Source: Gammaproteobacteria bacterium BRH_c0
GTDB taxonomy: Bacteria > Pseudomonadota > Gammaproteobacteria > Pseudomonadales > Porticoccaceae
Assembly (NCBI GenBank): GCA_000961645.1
Contig: LADM01000050.1
Coordinates: forward strand, 1-64,000
Length of the DNA stretch: 64,000 nt
Direction: 5' to 3'
This document shows, one piece after another, positions 25,158 through 34,083 of the stretch; position 1 is the first letter of the stretch, and the number at the start of each line of letters is the position of its first letter. The notes below the pieces were generated by a model. That model saw only the letters and a program-made list of their open reading frames with translations, ran no database searches and was not told the DNA's origin. Position numbers and translations under genes: made by a program.

Positions 25158-26312
25158 ATGTTGCGCAGCGAACAGCGAATCCTCACCACCCACACCGGCA
25201 GCCTGCCCCGCCCCGACGACCTGATCCGCATGATGTTCGCCAAGGAAGAAGGGGTGCCGATTGACAGCTCTGCCCTTGGCGAGCGTATCCGCCAGGCGGT
25301 GGCGGATGTGGTGGCACGCCAGATCACCTGCGGCATTGATATCGTCAACGACGGCGAGATGAGCAAGCCCAGCTACGCCACCTATATCAAGGACCGGCTG
25401 TCGGGTTTTGGCGGTGAGAGTGTGCCGCTGGTGTACCAGGATGTGGCGGAATTTCCTGCCATGCAGGAGCGCGTCTTTGGCGACCCGGGCCGCAAGCGCC
25501 GCAAAACACCGGCCTGCAACGGCCCCATCGCCGTGGTGGATCACCAGGCCGCGCAGCTGGATGTGAAAAACCTGCAGGCTGCTACCGCCGGGCAGCGGGA
25601 CGCCAGTCACACCTTTATGAGTGCCGCCTCCCCAGGGGTGATCTCACTGTTCTTTGCCAACCTGCACTATCCGGATTTCGAGCGCTATATCTTTGCCATT
25701 GCCGACGCCATGCGCGAGGAGTACGAGGCCATCACCAATGCAGGTATGATGGTGCAGATCGACTGCCCCGACCTCGCCATGGGCCGCCATATCCAGTATG
25801 CCGATCTCGATCTGAAAGGGTTTCGCAAACGCGCAGAACTGCATGTCGAGGCATTGAACCATGCCCTCGCCAATATCCCCCGGGAGCTGATCCGCATGCA
25901 CCTGTGCTGGGGTAATTACGAAGGGCCACACCACTGTGATGTGCCACTGTCGGACGTGATCGATATTGCCTTCCAGGTAAAAACCTCCGGCATCGCCTTT
26001 GAGGCCGCCAACCCCCGCCACGCCCACGAATACACCGTATTCGACCACATCAAGGTGCCCGACGAGATTGTGCTGATTCCTGGCGTACTGGAATCAAAAT
26101 CGAATTTTATCGAGCACCCGGAACTGGTGGCCCAGCGCATCGTGCGCATTGCCGAGCGGGTAGGGCGAGAGAAAGTGGTGGCGGGCACTGATTTCGGCTA
26201 CGGCACCTGGGTGGGTCAGGCAGCGGTGGAGCCGGAGATCGTCTGGGCCAAGTTCGCCGCCATGGCGGAGGGCGCCCGTCTGGCTTCGCAGCAGTTGTGG
26301 GGCAAGAGCTGA
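25158..26312 (+). CDS. MetE C-terminal-domain-like protein (cobalamin-independent methionine synthase II family)
   Basis: 384-residue TIM-barrel protein related to the catalytic half of MetE. It begins RILTTHTGSLPRPDDL, typical of the short stand-alone family. The zinc ligands of MetE are His, Cys, Glu and a late Cys. Here RMHLCWGNYEGPH gives the His and Cys and AFEAANPRHAHEY gives the Glu, but the last position reads VAGTDFGYGTWVG where relatives have SDCG, so the fourth ligand is Phe. It lacks the N-terminal MetE domain. Methyl donor and acceptor are unknown; it might not act on homocysteine. AGGAG ribosome site present. Confidence 0.82.
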   Translation: MLRSEQRILTTHTGSLPRPDDLIRMMFAKEEGVPIDSSALGERIRQAVADVVARQITCGIDIVNDGEMSKPSYATYIKDRLSGFGGESVPLVYQDVAEFPAMQERVFGDPGRKRRKTPACNGPIAVVDHQAAQLDVKNLQAATAGQRDASHTFMSAASPGVISLFFANLHYPDFERYIFAIADAMREEYEAITNAGMMVQIDCPDLAMGRHIQYADLDLKGFRKRAELHVEALNHALANIPRELIRMHLCWGNYEGPHHCDVPLSDVIDIAFQVKTSGIAFEAANPRHAHEYTVFDHIKVPDEIVLIPGVLESKSNFIEHPELVAQRIVRIAERVGREKVVAGTDFGYGTWVGQAAVEPEIVWAKFAAMAEGARLASQQLWGKS

Positions 26313-26479
26313 AGCACGCTACCCATAGCCGAGTTTTATATCCTGCCACTTTGTTGATTTCCGGCCACTGCCGGCACCTCCAGGCCAGCCATCAAGGGCT
26401 GGCCAACGCCCTTTCACAGGTTACAATCCCACCCCTGCCTAACCATACCTATTATCAACAGCCATATTGAGGTCAAGCC

Positions 26480-27202
26480 ATGAATTTAGCCGGTAAAGTC
26501 GCCATCGTCACAGGATCATCTGCCGGGATCGGCGCCGCCATTGCCAGGAACCTCAGCGAAGCTGGCGCCAAACTGGTACTCACCGCCCGCCGCGAAGACC
26601 GCCTGAAGGAAATGCAGGCCTCCCTGCCCAATGAATCCGCCATCCTCGCCGCTGATATCGGCGCACCGGAAGCCGCCGACCAGCTGCTGGCCCTGGCGCA
26701 GGAGCGTTTTGGCCGCGCCGATATTCTCGTCAACAACGCCGGTATCCTCTCCACCAACCCCATCGACCTGATTGATATCGAGCTGATGGCGAAGATGATC
26801 CAGGTGAATTTCGAAGCGGTGATGCGCCTGTCCTACACCTTTGGCCGCGCGTTCAAGGCCCAGGGAGAAGGCGCCATCATCAATGTGAGCAGCATCGGTG
26901 GTTCGCTGACTGTGCCCACCTGGGGCGTGTATTGCGCAGTGAAGGCGGCGGTGGAAACCTTCTCCGAATCCCTGCGCATTGAGCTGGGTTCCAGCGGTGT
27001 CAAAGTGGGCATCGTCGCCCCCGGCAGCACCAAGACCGAAATCTTCGAAGTGCAACGCGCCCATGGCGAGAATCCCATCGAGCAGGAAATCGATTATCTG
27101 GAAGCCGAGGATATCGCCCGTGCCGTGCGTTTTATGCTGGAGCAGCCAAACCGTGCCAACATTGCGCGCCTGCACCTGTACGCATCGGCAGAGATTGCCT
27201 GA
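26480..27202 (+). CDS. SDR family oxidoreductase
   Basis: 240-residue classical SDR with VTGSSAGIGAA (11-21), LVNNAGIL, catalytic Ser in VSSIGGS and YCAVK for Tyr/Lys. The C-terminus (VGIVAPGSTKTEIFEV ... ARAVRFMLEQPNRANIARLHLYASAEIA) is of the YdfG/serine-dehydrogenase-like type, usually NADP-dependent 3-hydroxy acid or carbonyl reduction. Substrate unknown. It lies 167 bp after the MetE-like gene and converges with the methyltransferase gene. Confidence 0.9.
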   Translation: MNLAGKVAIVTGSSAGIGAAIARNLSEAGAKLVLTARREDRLKEMQASLPNESAILAADIGAPEAADQLLALAQERFGRADILVNNAGILSTNPIDLIDIELMAKMIQVNFEAVMRLSYTFGRAFKAQGEGAIINVSSIGGSLTVPTWGVYCAVKAAVETFSESLRIELGSSGVKVGIVAPGSTKTEIFEVQRAHGENPIEQEIDYLEAEDIARAVRFMLEQPNRANIARLHLYASAEIA

Positions 27203-27277
27203 TCTGCTGTTTTGATTCGCTGCGGGATGGCAGTGGGTTATGGAGGGGAAAAGATTTTTCTCCCATCTGTTGATCGC

Positions 27278-28294
27278 TCAAACAGGCCGCGCTTCCACCA
27301 CGCTGTACATGGACGGCGTGGGATCACAGCGGATAACCTCAAACCCTGCGCGCCGGAGCAGTTCAGTGTGTTCTGCCAGGCTGCGCTCGCGTCCCCCTGT
27401 GGTCACCATCATGGCAATATCCAGCGCCCAGCCCAGATGAGGAGCGCAGTCGTCAGGCAGCACGGTTTCGATAATCGCTACCCGGCCATTGGGGCGAATC
27501 GCGCAGCGAATAGTGCTGAGAATCGCCACGGCATCATCGTCCTGCCAATCGTGCAGGATCAGCTTGAGCAGATACAGATCCCCCTCTGGCACCGCCTTGA
27601 AAAAATCGCCGCCCACCGCCGTCAGGCGATCAGCAAACGATGCCTGTTGCCAGGTTTTCCTCCCCGACTCCACCGTATCGGGCAGATCAAACACGATGCC
27701 CCTGGCATGCGGATATTGCTCCAGTAATCTGCCCACCAGGCTGGCGTGACTGCCACCGATATCCACCACCTGTTCAAACTGACCAAAATCGTGGTGGCTC
27801 AGCACCGCCTGCTCGGTGGCGCGGGTGGTGGCGGTCATGGCAGTGGCGAAGATATCGCGGCGCTCGGGGTTGCGGTCGAGGTATTGCAGCCAGTCCATGC
27901 CGTGCTGGATATCGAAGGCGGAACCGCCACTGCGGACAGCTTCCTCCAGCGATGACCAGGCGAGGAAATTCTGCCCGCCCAGCGAGGTATCAATCAGCTG
28001 CGCGATGCCCGAGGGGTGGTCGCTGCGCAGCATGCGCGAGTACTCCGTCGGCCCGTAGCGGCCATCCTCCAGTCTCTCGAAGATTCCCGCGCTGCTGAGG
28101 GCATTGAGAATACGGCGCAGGTGACTGGCGTCCACCGCCATCTCGGCGGCCAAAGTGTCGGCATTTTGCGGGTTTTCCTCCAGCCGTTCGGGCAGTTTGA
28201 GACGCACGGTCAGCCACAGGGTGGGGCCGAGCCAGAAGCCCATGATGGTATTCATGAAAAACGCGGCGGGGTCTGCGGAATAGCGGCTGTTCAT
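27278..28294 (-). CDS. SAM-dependent O-methyltransferase (hydroxyneurosporene/acetylserotonin type)
   Basis: 338-residue class I methyltransferase of the plant/bacterial O-methyltransferase type. An N-terminal winged-helix dimerisation domain (LPERLEENPQNADTLAAEMAVDASHLRRILNALSSAGIFERLEDGRYGPTEYSRML) is followed by the SAM-binding VVDIGGSHASLVGRLLEQYPHARGIVFDLPDTV and LYLLKLILHDWQDDDAVAILSTIR, where the HDW motif carries the catalytic His. It ends DPTPSMYSVVEARPV. It probably methylates a hydroxyl on a small aromatic or polyketide-like molecule. Confidence 0.9.
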   Translation of the reverse strand: MNSRYSADPAAFFMNTIMGFWLGPTLWLTVRLKLPERLEENPQNADTLAAEMAVDASHLRRILNALSSAGIFERLEDGRYGPTEYSRMLRSDHPSGIAQLIDTSLGGQNFLAWSSLEEAVRSGGSAFDIQHGMDWLQYLDRNPERRDIFATAMTATTRATEQAVLSHHDFGQFEQVVDIGGSHASLVGRLLEQYPHARGIVFDLPDTVESGRKTWQQASFADRLTAVGGDFFKAVPEGDLYLLKLILHDWQDDDAVAILSTIRCAIRPNGRVAIIETVLPDDCAPHLGWALDIAMMVTTGGRERSLAEHTELLRRAGFEVIRCDPTPSMYSVVEARPV

Positions 28295-28558
28295 GGATTG
28301 CGATCCCTTTTTGTCTTTTATTTATTGTCACCAGATCAGCCTGCGGCTGATCATGCGGATCTGGCTTTGGTTGTACGCACGGCGAATTGCAGCTGGTGGG
28401 TGATCGAACTATTATCAGGGCAGGCCTGTAAACAGTATTTATCTGACACTTCCCGCTACATCCAATTGGCAACTTGTTTGTAGCATCATTTGTCGGCAAA
28501 TACCACTTTGCGCCGGTCTTTTCCTAATCATAAGCGTGACTTACACAGGAGTAGTTTT

Positions 28559-29569
28559 ATGACCTGGCTTTCTGTCAACACCCAAGCCACCGGTGGTGCG
28601 GCACCCGCCACCGATCTTGATGCCCTGCTGGCGCTGAACAGCGAGGCAGGAAAAACCCTGATGGATTTCATCGCCATTGCCCAGCAGGTCAATGAGCCAG
28701 CGCTGCTGGATTTGTGCCGCTTGCGCATGGCGCAGCTGTTCAACTGCAAGGCCGTGCTCGACAATGCGGACGAAGCATCCGTGGCGCGGCTCACCAACTG
28801 GCACAAATCCCCGGATGTTTCCAAGGCGGAGTGTGCGGCACTGGATTTTACCGAGCTGTTCATCGTCGCGCCCTCGCACATCAGCCCCGCGCAGCGCGCC
28901 AACCTCGCCGCAGCACTGGGCGTGGATGAGCCGTCCACCTTTGTCTACGGACTTTATATCAACGAGGCCATGCTGCGCTTTCTCACTTTTCTCGATGTGG
29001 ATACCCCCTACCCTCGTCCGCCGGGTGATACCGTGGCCGTGGGAGAAAAGTCCGACCGCAAGTTCATCGAATGGGTGGACGGCGAGTCGTCCCGCACAGA
29101 CCCGTCACTGCTGGCCGCCTATTACGCCTTCAATCGCGCCACCTGCTCGCTGCACGGGATCGATGAATTGACCGATGAAATCGTGCGCCTGCGCAGCGCC
29201 GAATACCACGACTGCAAGTTCTGCCAGAGTGTGCGGCGCATTGTCGACAAGCCCGATGAAGCCGACGACCTCATGCCCGAAGTCCGCGACTACCACGCCA
29301 GCGGGGTGCTCACGCCTCGGCAGAAAACAGCGCTGGAGGTTCTCGACGCCTTCCTTGTCGAGCCCGCCAACCTGCACGCAGAGCTGAAAGCCCGTATCGA
29401 GCAGCATTTCACACCGGCGCAACTGGTGGAACTGCTGATGAAAGAGATGTTCTGGATGTCCAACAAGCCGATGATTTCCCTCGGCACCGATCCCGGCGCG
29501 GTTTCCTCATCGGCATTGACCCCCTTTGAGTACGATGCCGAAGGCAATTTTGTACTGCTGACCACTTGA
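28559..29569 (+). CDS. Carboxymuconolactone decarboxylase (CMD/AhpD) family protein, two-domain
   Basis: 336-residue protein with two CMD-like halves. The first (LDLCRLRMAQLFNCKAVLDNAD, about 60-81) has one Cys. The second (DEIVRLRSAEYHDCKFCQSVR) has the CxxC of AhpD-like thiol proteins, so only that half looks redox-competent. The later LTPRQKTALEVLDAFL and QLVELLMKEMFWMSNKP match the family helices. It may be an alkylhydroperoxidase-like or decarboxylase enzyme. A frame from 28490 exists, but the ATG at 28559 has AGGAG. It is followed 34 bp later by a small membrane protein gene. Confidence 0.82.
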   Translation: MTWLSVNTQATGGAAPATDLDALLALNSEAGKTLMDFIAIAQQVNEPALLDLCRLRMAQLFNCKAVLDNADEASVARLTNWHKSPDVSKAECAALDFTELFIVAPSHISPAQRANLAAALGVDEPSTFVYGLYINEAMLRFLTFLDVDTPYPRPPGDTVAVGEKSDRKFIEWVDGESSRTDPSLLAAYYAFNRATCSLHGIDELTDEIVRLRSAEYHDCKFCQSVRRIVDKPDEADDLMPEVRDYHASGVLTPRQKTALEVLDAFLVEPANLHAELKARIEQHFTPAQLVELLMKEMFWMSNKPMISLGTDPGAVSSSALTPFEYDAEGNFVLLTT

Positions 29570-29603
29570 CCACCCTCAGCAACAGATAACAAGGAAAAAT
29601 CAA

Positions 29604-29990
29604 ATGACAACAAGAGTGGTTTTACTGGGGCTGAATGCCCTGATGTATATTGCTTTTGGCCTGGGTTTTATCTTTGCGCCGACAACAGTCACACCGATGC
29701 TTCTTGGTGTTGCCGCGCCCGCTGGCGATTTACTGGTGGATATGCGCGCCACCTACGGCGGCTTGTCCCTGGCGATAGGGCTGTTTATGGCGTACTGCCT
29801 TTATCGCCGGGAACATCTTTACCAGGGTTTGCTGGTGTCTTTTCTTGTCTACATCGCACTGCTTGCCGCCCGCGGCATTGCTATTGCTGCGGAAGCGAAC
29901 GTTGGGCAGCCCATGTACCAGTCACTGATTCTCGAACTGGTATTGGCGGTGCTTTTTGGCTGGTTATTTTTTAGCGGAAAAAGACCGTGA
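29604..29990 (+). CDS. DUF4345-like membrane protein
   Basis: 128-residue inner-membrane protein with four predicted helices: VVLLGLNALMYIAFGLGFIFA, GGLSLAIGLFMAYCLY, GLLVSFLVYIALLAARGIAIAA and LILELVLAVLFGWLFF. The DMRATYGG segment between helices 1 and 2 is characteristic of DUF4345. No function known. AAGGAAA ribosome site; 34 bp after the CMD-family gene, likely the same transcript. Confidence 0.75.
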   Translation: MTTRVVLLGLNALMYIAFGLGFIFAPTTVTPMLLGVAAPAGDLLVDMRATYGGLSLAIGLFMAYCLYRREHLYQGLLVSFLVYIALLAARGIAIAAEANVGQPMYQSLILELVLAVLFGWLFFSGKRP

Positions 29991-30012
29991 CCAACCCCGT
30001 TTTCAACCCGGG

Positions 30013-30828
30013 TTAATTGCCTGCGGGAGAATGGCAAAGCTGTTGCCGTACCAGCAGCCAGTAATCATTCATCAACTCCCCCAGGGCGCTGACAAGCGGG
30101 TTTTGCGAGGCCGTGTTTTGCGAGCGCGTGCCCTGCAATGCCTGCCTGTCCAAATCGGCACAGCCCAGGGCAGCGTACTCCCAATCGATAATCGAGATAC
30201 CGCTGTCATTTTCGATGATATTGGCCGGCGTCAGATCGTGGTGGGTCAAGCGCGGCTGCCAGCTGTCGCGCTGCCAGGCGGCAATGGGTTCGCGCCAGCG
30301 CTGCAGTTTGTCGCGAAGTTCCGTCGGGAGGGCTATACCGCTCTCCTCAAGCTGCTGGTGGTAGTGATCGAGATGGGCGAGATAATCAAAGGCGGGCAGT
30401 GACACGGATAAACTGCTGTAGCGATCAACCAGTGCCAGCAATCGCTGTTGTGATGACGGGTTGTCAAAATCCGTTTGGCACCATACCCGGCCCTCAATAT
30501 AGCCGCACACCATAAACCCGGCAGCGGGATCGTTGTACCACAGCTCGGGCGCAATACCTGCGGCTACCACAGCAAGCAAAATCCTGTGCTCCCGCTGGCG
30601 ATCAATCCCCAGCAGGTGATCGTGCCGACAGTTGAGCCTCAGCACTGCTGGTCCGCAATCCGTCTCCAGCCGCCAGCTGTGATTGGTTTTGCCGCCTGGC
30701 ATTTCCTTTACAACCAGCGGTCTCGATGCCGGAGCTGGCGACCAGTGACGCCAGCTGCCCAGAGCCGCCTCCAGCCGCTGTGCTGATGGCGGGATCTCAG
30801 GCAACGGCCAGGTCGCCTTGTCGTTCAT
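30013..30828 (-). CDS. Thiamine-kinase-like phosphotransferase (APH/ChoK fold)
   Basis: 271-residue small-molecule kinase. Brenner-type motif LTHHDLTPANIIEND (HxDxxxxN) and metal-binding IIDWEYAALGCADLD are both intact; MPGGKTNHSWRLETDCGPAVLRLNC is the N-lobe. It is the last gene of a TPP-riboswitch operon with a TonB receptor, YkoF-like protein and PnuC-type permease, so thiamine (or hydroxymethylpyrimidine/thiazole salvage product) is the likely substrate. Phosphorylation would trap imported thiamine. The frame opens with TTG at 30852; I take the ATG at 30828, which overlaps pnuC by 32 bp. Confidence 0.82.
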   Translation of the reverse strand: MNDKATWPLPEIPPSAQRLEAALGSWRHWSPAPASRPLVVKEMPGGKTNHSWRLETDCGPAVLRLNCRHDHLLGIDRQREHRILLAVVAAGIAPELWYNDPAAGFMVCGYIEGRVWCQTDFDNPSSQQRLLALVDRYSSLSVSLPAFDYLAHLDHYHQQLEESGIALPTELRDKLQRWREPIAAWQRDSWQPRLTHHDLTPANIIENDSGISIIDWEYAALGCADLDRQALQGTRSQNTASQNPLVSALGELMNDYWLLVRQQLCHSPAGN

Positions 30829-31414
30829 GGGCGCGCCATTTGAAATAGCCAAAAATCACAATCACCACATAAGCGGCAAACAGCAGGCTACTGAGGTGAA
30901 GCCCGCGGTCGAAGTACATGAAAACGCAGGTGGTATCGATCACGATCCAGTACAGCCAGTTTTCCAGAATTTTTTTCGCCACCATCCAGGTGGTGATAAC
31001 ACTGGCCCAGGTAGTGAATGAATCCACATAAGGCCATTCGGCGCTGGTGCCATTTTTAAGAAAATAGCCTGAGATAAGGCTCACCAGCACAATGCCGCCG
31101 ATAGTGAAAAGATGATGCTTCAGGCCCCAGCGCCTTATAGTAACGCCTTCGTGCTGCTCGCCACCGCGCCGCCACTGCCACCAGCCGTACACCGCCATGC
31201 CCATGTAATAGACATTGAGCAGCGACTCCATCAGCAGGCTGACATTCCACAGCAACACCGTGTAGATGGCGGTGCTGACAAAGGCGCAATACCAGCACCA
31301 GATGCTTTCGCGCATGGCCAGCAACAGATAGGCGATGGCGAGCACCACCGCCACCGCCTCCCAGGGCGAGAGCGCGGCAATCGACCTGGCAATGCCTTCC
31401 AGCAGGCCGTTCAA
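30797..31414 (-). CDS. PnuC-family permease, probable thiamine transporter (PnuT type)
   Basis: 205-residue inner-membrane protein with about seven helices, PnuC-like: WEAVAVVLAIAYLLLAMRESIWCWYCAFVSTAIYTVLLW, LLNVYYMGMAVYGWWQWRRG (the YGWWxW motif typical of PnuC), and the later ENWLYWIVIDTTCVFMYFDRGL. PnuC transports nicotinamide riboside, but the TPP-controlled subgroup (PnuT) carries thiamine. The TPP riboswitch upstream favours PnuT. Start is TTG directly after the YkoF-like stop (TGATTG), with GAGG eight bases before, so translation is coupled. Confidence 0.88.
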   Translation of the reverse strand: MNGLLEGIARSIAALSPWEAVAVVLAIAYLLLAMRESIWCWYCAFVSTAIYTVLLWNVSLLMESLLNVYYMGMAVYGWWQWRRGGEQHEGVTIRRWGLKHHLFTIGGIVLVSLISGYFLKNGTSAEWPYVDSFTTWASVITTWMVAKKILENWLYWIVIDTTCVFMYFDRGLHLSSLLFAAYVVIVIFGYFKWRAHERQGDLAVA

Positions 31415-31663
31415 TCAGATCGCCTCGTAGCCGGGCAGGAACTTGGCGACAAACACACCCTTGCCGTGGGTGTCATGACTCCAGCGCATCATATCGCCGA
31501 GGGTTTTCAACACCTGCTCGTATTCGCCGGTGAGTACGGTGCAGGTGGGAAAGGTCTGGAACTTTACCGTGGCGGTTTCCTGCAAGCGCTCGAGGAAAGC
31601 GACAATCACCGGCAAATAGTCATCCTGTAGCGGGTAGAGGGTAATTTCAGCACTCAACATCAT
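31415..31663 (-). CDS. YkoF-like thiamine/HMP-binding domain protein
   Basis: 82-residue single-domain protein of the YkoF/MTH1187 type ferredoxin-like fold: MLSAEITLYPLQDDYLPVIVAFLERL ... FPTCTVLTGEYEQVLKTLGDMM ... GKGVFVAKFLPGYEAI. B. subtilis YkoF binds thiamine and is part of an HMP/thiamine import system. Length fits one domain (YkoF has two). Two adjacent ATGs (31663 and 31660) exist; AGGAG precedes. It sits between the TonB receptor and the permease, directly abutting the permease start. Confidence 0.8.
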   Translation of the reverse strand: MMLSAEITLYPLQDDYLPVIVAFLERLQETATVKFQTFPTCTVLTGEYEQVLKTLGDMMRWSHDTHGKGVFVAKFLPGYEAI

Positions 31664-31689
31664 GGTAGTAGCTCCTAATGTAGTGACGC

Positions 31690-33873
31690 CTAGAAGTTGT
31701 AGGTGGCGGTCAGACCAAAGGTGCGCGGGTCGCCCAGCTGGATATAGGCCTGGTCATCCTCGTAAAAATCCCGCGGGTCATTGGCAAAGTAAAAGCCGCG
31801 CACGGCGTAATCCTTGTCAGTGAGATTGCGTCCCCAGAGTTTGAAATGCAGGTTATTGATGGTGTAACCCAGGCTGGCATGGAGCAGATTGTACGCCGAG
31901 GATTGCTGATCGTGGCTGTCGGAAAAATAAAAGCTGTCGCGGCCTTCGACATCAACGCGCGCACTCAGGTTGTCGAGGATCGCCCACTGCGCAGCCATGC
32001 TGTACTGGTAACTCGGGGCGTGGCCCTGCTCGCGACCGCTCTTGTCCACCAACACATCGTTATCGAGGATAAAAAAGTCTTCGATTTCGGTGTCGAGATA
32101 ACCGATGCTGGCAAACAGCTCCAGACGCTCTGTCAGCATCCATTGGGTTTCTATTTCAATGCCACGGTTTTTACCGGCAGAGCCGTTGTCGATATAGCCG
32201 ACAAATAGCGGGCCTTCGTTATACCAGCCACGTAATTGGACATCGTCGCGCTCCATATAAAACGCAGCGGCGCGCACTTGCCAGCGACCTGCCAGGTAAC
32301 TGCCCTTGTAACCGATTTCCATATTGTTGGCGGTCTCGGTTTCGAATTCGAGACGATCATTGAGGAAGGCAATAATGCTGTCATCGAAATTGTTTTTTTG
32401 CGCCTGGCCAAGCGCCTCGCCGTTGACGCCGCCCGCCTTGAACCCTCGCGAAACCAGGCCGTACAGCACGGTGGCATCGTCAAGCTGGTATTCCAGGCTC
32501 ACTTCGCCGCCCCAGAGTGTTTCAGACGGTGTGGCGTTAACGGCGCGATTGTCGCGGTATTTGCCGTCAAATTCCTCGACTCTGCCACCGACAGTCAGGG
32601 TAAGCCTGTCGCTGAGGGGCGCGGCAATTTCGCCATAAACCGCGATATGACGGGTATCGTAGTGGCTGTCAAACCGGCTTTGTTCATAAAGATCCCAATC
32701 GAAAAAATCGCGCTTCAGATCTTCTTGCTTGTCGTAGTAGTAGACGCCGGCGACCCAGTCCAACGTGTCGAATAGCTTACCGGCTTCTTTGGACACCAGA
32801 CGCATATCAAGCTGCACTGCCTCGCGGCTGCGCAAATATTTATCGGCACTGGCATACCACCAGTCAAAACCCCACAAATCACTGTCGCAGGCGAGGCCAT
32901 CGCAGATCGCCGTGTTGGTCCAGTCCTCGTCATAGCTGTATTCCATATTGGAATGTTCGAAGGCGAGAGTGGAGGTGACAGAAAAAAGATCGCTGCCGTT
33001 CCAGTTTCCCGTAATACCCAGGGCCAGGGTTTCCTGGGTGTCGCGTCCCGGCTCGTCTGACAGGGTTTTGCGGTTATTATCGAGGGAAAAATTATCGTAG
33101 CCGTTGTCGACATCCACATAAAACAGTGTGGTATCGACACTGAAATCGTCACTGGCCAGCCAGCGCACTTTGCCCCGCGCTGTCAGTTCATCGCGCTCGG
33201 CGCTATCGTCGCGACCGAGAAACTCGTTGTCGATAAAACCGTCGCTGCCGTAGTGCTGCAGCGCCAGACGGCCGAGCAGATTATCGGTCAGCGCGCCGTT
33301 GACCACCGCGCCCACTTCACGCCCGTCGTAATTGCTGACTCCGCCACTCACCAGACCTTCAAAATCTGCCGTGGGTACCTTCGATACAATATTGACCATG
33401 CCCGCCAAACCGTAGGCGCCAAAACGGGTGCCCTGCGGGCCGCGCAATACTTCCACCTGTTCCACATCAAAGAGGGTGCTGGCATTGCCCACTCCGCTGA
33501 AATTGATGTTGTCGATGGTCAGACCCACCGAGGGATTGATAGGGTCAACAAACTGGCTGCGCTCGCCGATACCGCGAATCTGCAAATAACGTCCGCGCGA
33601 TGCACCGGCAGCAAAATTCACGTTGGGGGCGAGGTTGAGCACTTCATCCAGGTGCTGGGCGGCGCGGGCTGAAATGGCGCTGGCATCGACCACAGTGATG
33701 CTGGATGGATAGAGCGCAGCGGGCGCCTGGCGAAAATCCGCAGTGACACGGATTTCTTCAATGGCGGCGCCTCCATTAATGGCTGCGCCATGAGCCAGGG
33801 TAGCGGCACACAGCAATGGCGCCAGAGAAAGGGCTAGGAATTTTTGACTGAACGGGGTTTGACGGGAAATCAT
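31690..33873 (-). CDS. TonB-dependent outer-membrane receptor, probable thiamine uptake
   Basis: 727-residue receptor. A signal peptide (MISRQTPFSQKFLALSLAPLLCAATLAHGA) is followed by a TonB-box-like IEEIRVTA, the plug domain (PSSITVVDASAISARAAQHLDEVLNLAPNVNFAAGASRGRYLQIRGIGERSQF ... EVLRGPQGTRFGAYGLAGMVNIVSK) and a 22-strand barrel ending RTFGLTATYNF with the terminal Phe. It heads a TPP-riboswitch operon with YkoF-like, PnuC-type and kinase genes, so the ligand is probably thiamine or a thiamine phosphate. GGAGG precedes the ATG. The same operon type (omr1-pnuT-kinase) is known in marine gammaproteobacteria. Confidence 0.9.
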   Translation of the reverse strand: MISRQTPFSQKFLALSLAPLLCAATLAHGAAINGGAAIEEIRVTADFRQAPAALYPSSITVVDASAISARAAQHLDEVLNLAPNVNFAAGASRGRYLQIRGIGERSQFVDPINPSVGLTIDNINFSGVGNASTLFDVEQVEVLRGPQGTRFGAYGLAGMVNIVSKVPTADFEGLVSGGVSNYDGREVGAVVNGALTDNLLGRLALQHYGSDGFIDNEFLGRDDSAERDELTARGKVRWLASDDFSVDTTLFYVDVDNGYDNFSLDNNRKTLSDEPGRDTQETLALGITGNWNGSDLFSVTSTLAFEHSNMEYSYDEDWTNTAICDGLACDSDLWGFDWWYASADKYLRSREAVQLDMRLVSKEAGKLFDTLDWVAGVYYYDKQEDLKRDFFDWDLYEQSRFDSHYDTRHIAVYGEIAAPLSDRLTLTVGGRVEEFDGKYRDNRAVNATPSETLWGGEVSLEYQLDDATVLYGLVSRGFKAGGVNGEALGQAQKNNFDDSIIAFLNDRLEFETETANNMEIGYKGSYLAGRWQVRAAAFYMERDDVQLRGWYNEGPLFVGYIDNGSAGKNRGIEIETQWMLTERLELFASIGYLDTEIEDFFILDNDVLVDKSGREQGHAPSYQYSMAAQWAILDNLSARVDVEGRDSFYFSDSHDQQSSAYNLLHASLGYTINNLHFKLWGRNLTDKDYAVRGFYFANDPRDFYEDDQAYIQLGDPRTFGLTATYNF

Positions 33874-33942
33874 GGTGAGCCTCCGAAACTGACAGGTCAG
33901 GGAGACCCGGTATGCGCGCTTGGAAGGCTGTAGCAGAGGAGC

Positions 33943-34030
33943 ACCTATCCCTACGCCGGCACTAACCGGATCAGGTTCAAAGGGTTCATCCTGGCGGACA
34001 TCTCAGGCCGGTTACGGCCACCCCTAAGGT
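33943..34030 (-). promoter_or_regulatory. TPP riboswitch (THI element)
   Basis: Read on the minus strand, the conserved TPP aptamer parts occur in order: AGGGGTGGCC, CCTGAGATG, ACCCTTTGAACCTGATCC, GGTTAGTGCCGGCGTAGGGA. The closing helix P1 is ACCT (34030-34027) with AGGT (33946-33943). It lies about 70 bp before the TonB receptor start and should turn off the operon when TPP is high. Confidence 0.95.
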
Positions 34031-34054
34031 TTTGTCGTTTTCAACGACGGCGGC

Positions 34055-34083
34055 ATTGTAGCGGAGGGGGTTGGGGTGGACAA
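34055..34083 (-). promoter_or_regulatory. Predicted promoter of the thiamine operon
   Basis: On the minus strand TTGTCC (34083-34078) and TACAAT (34060-34055) are spaced 17 bp, placing a transcription start about 20 bases before the TPP aptamer. Read by eye. Confidence 0.45.
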
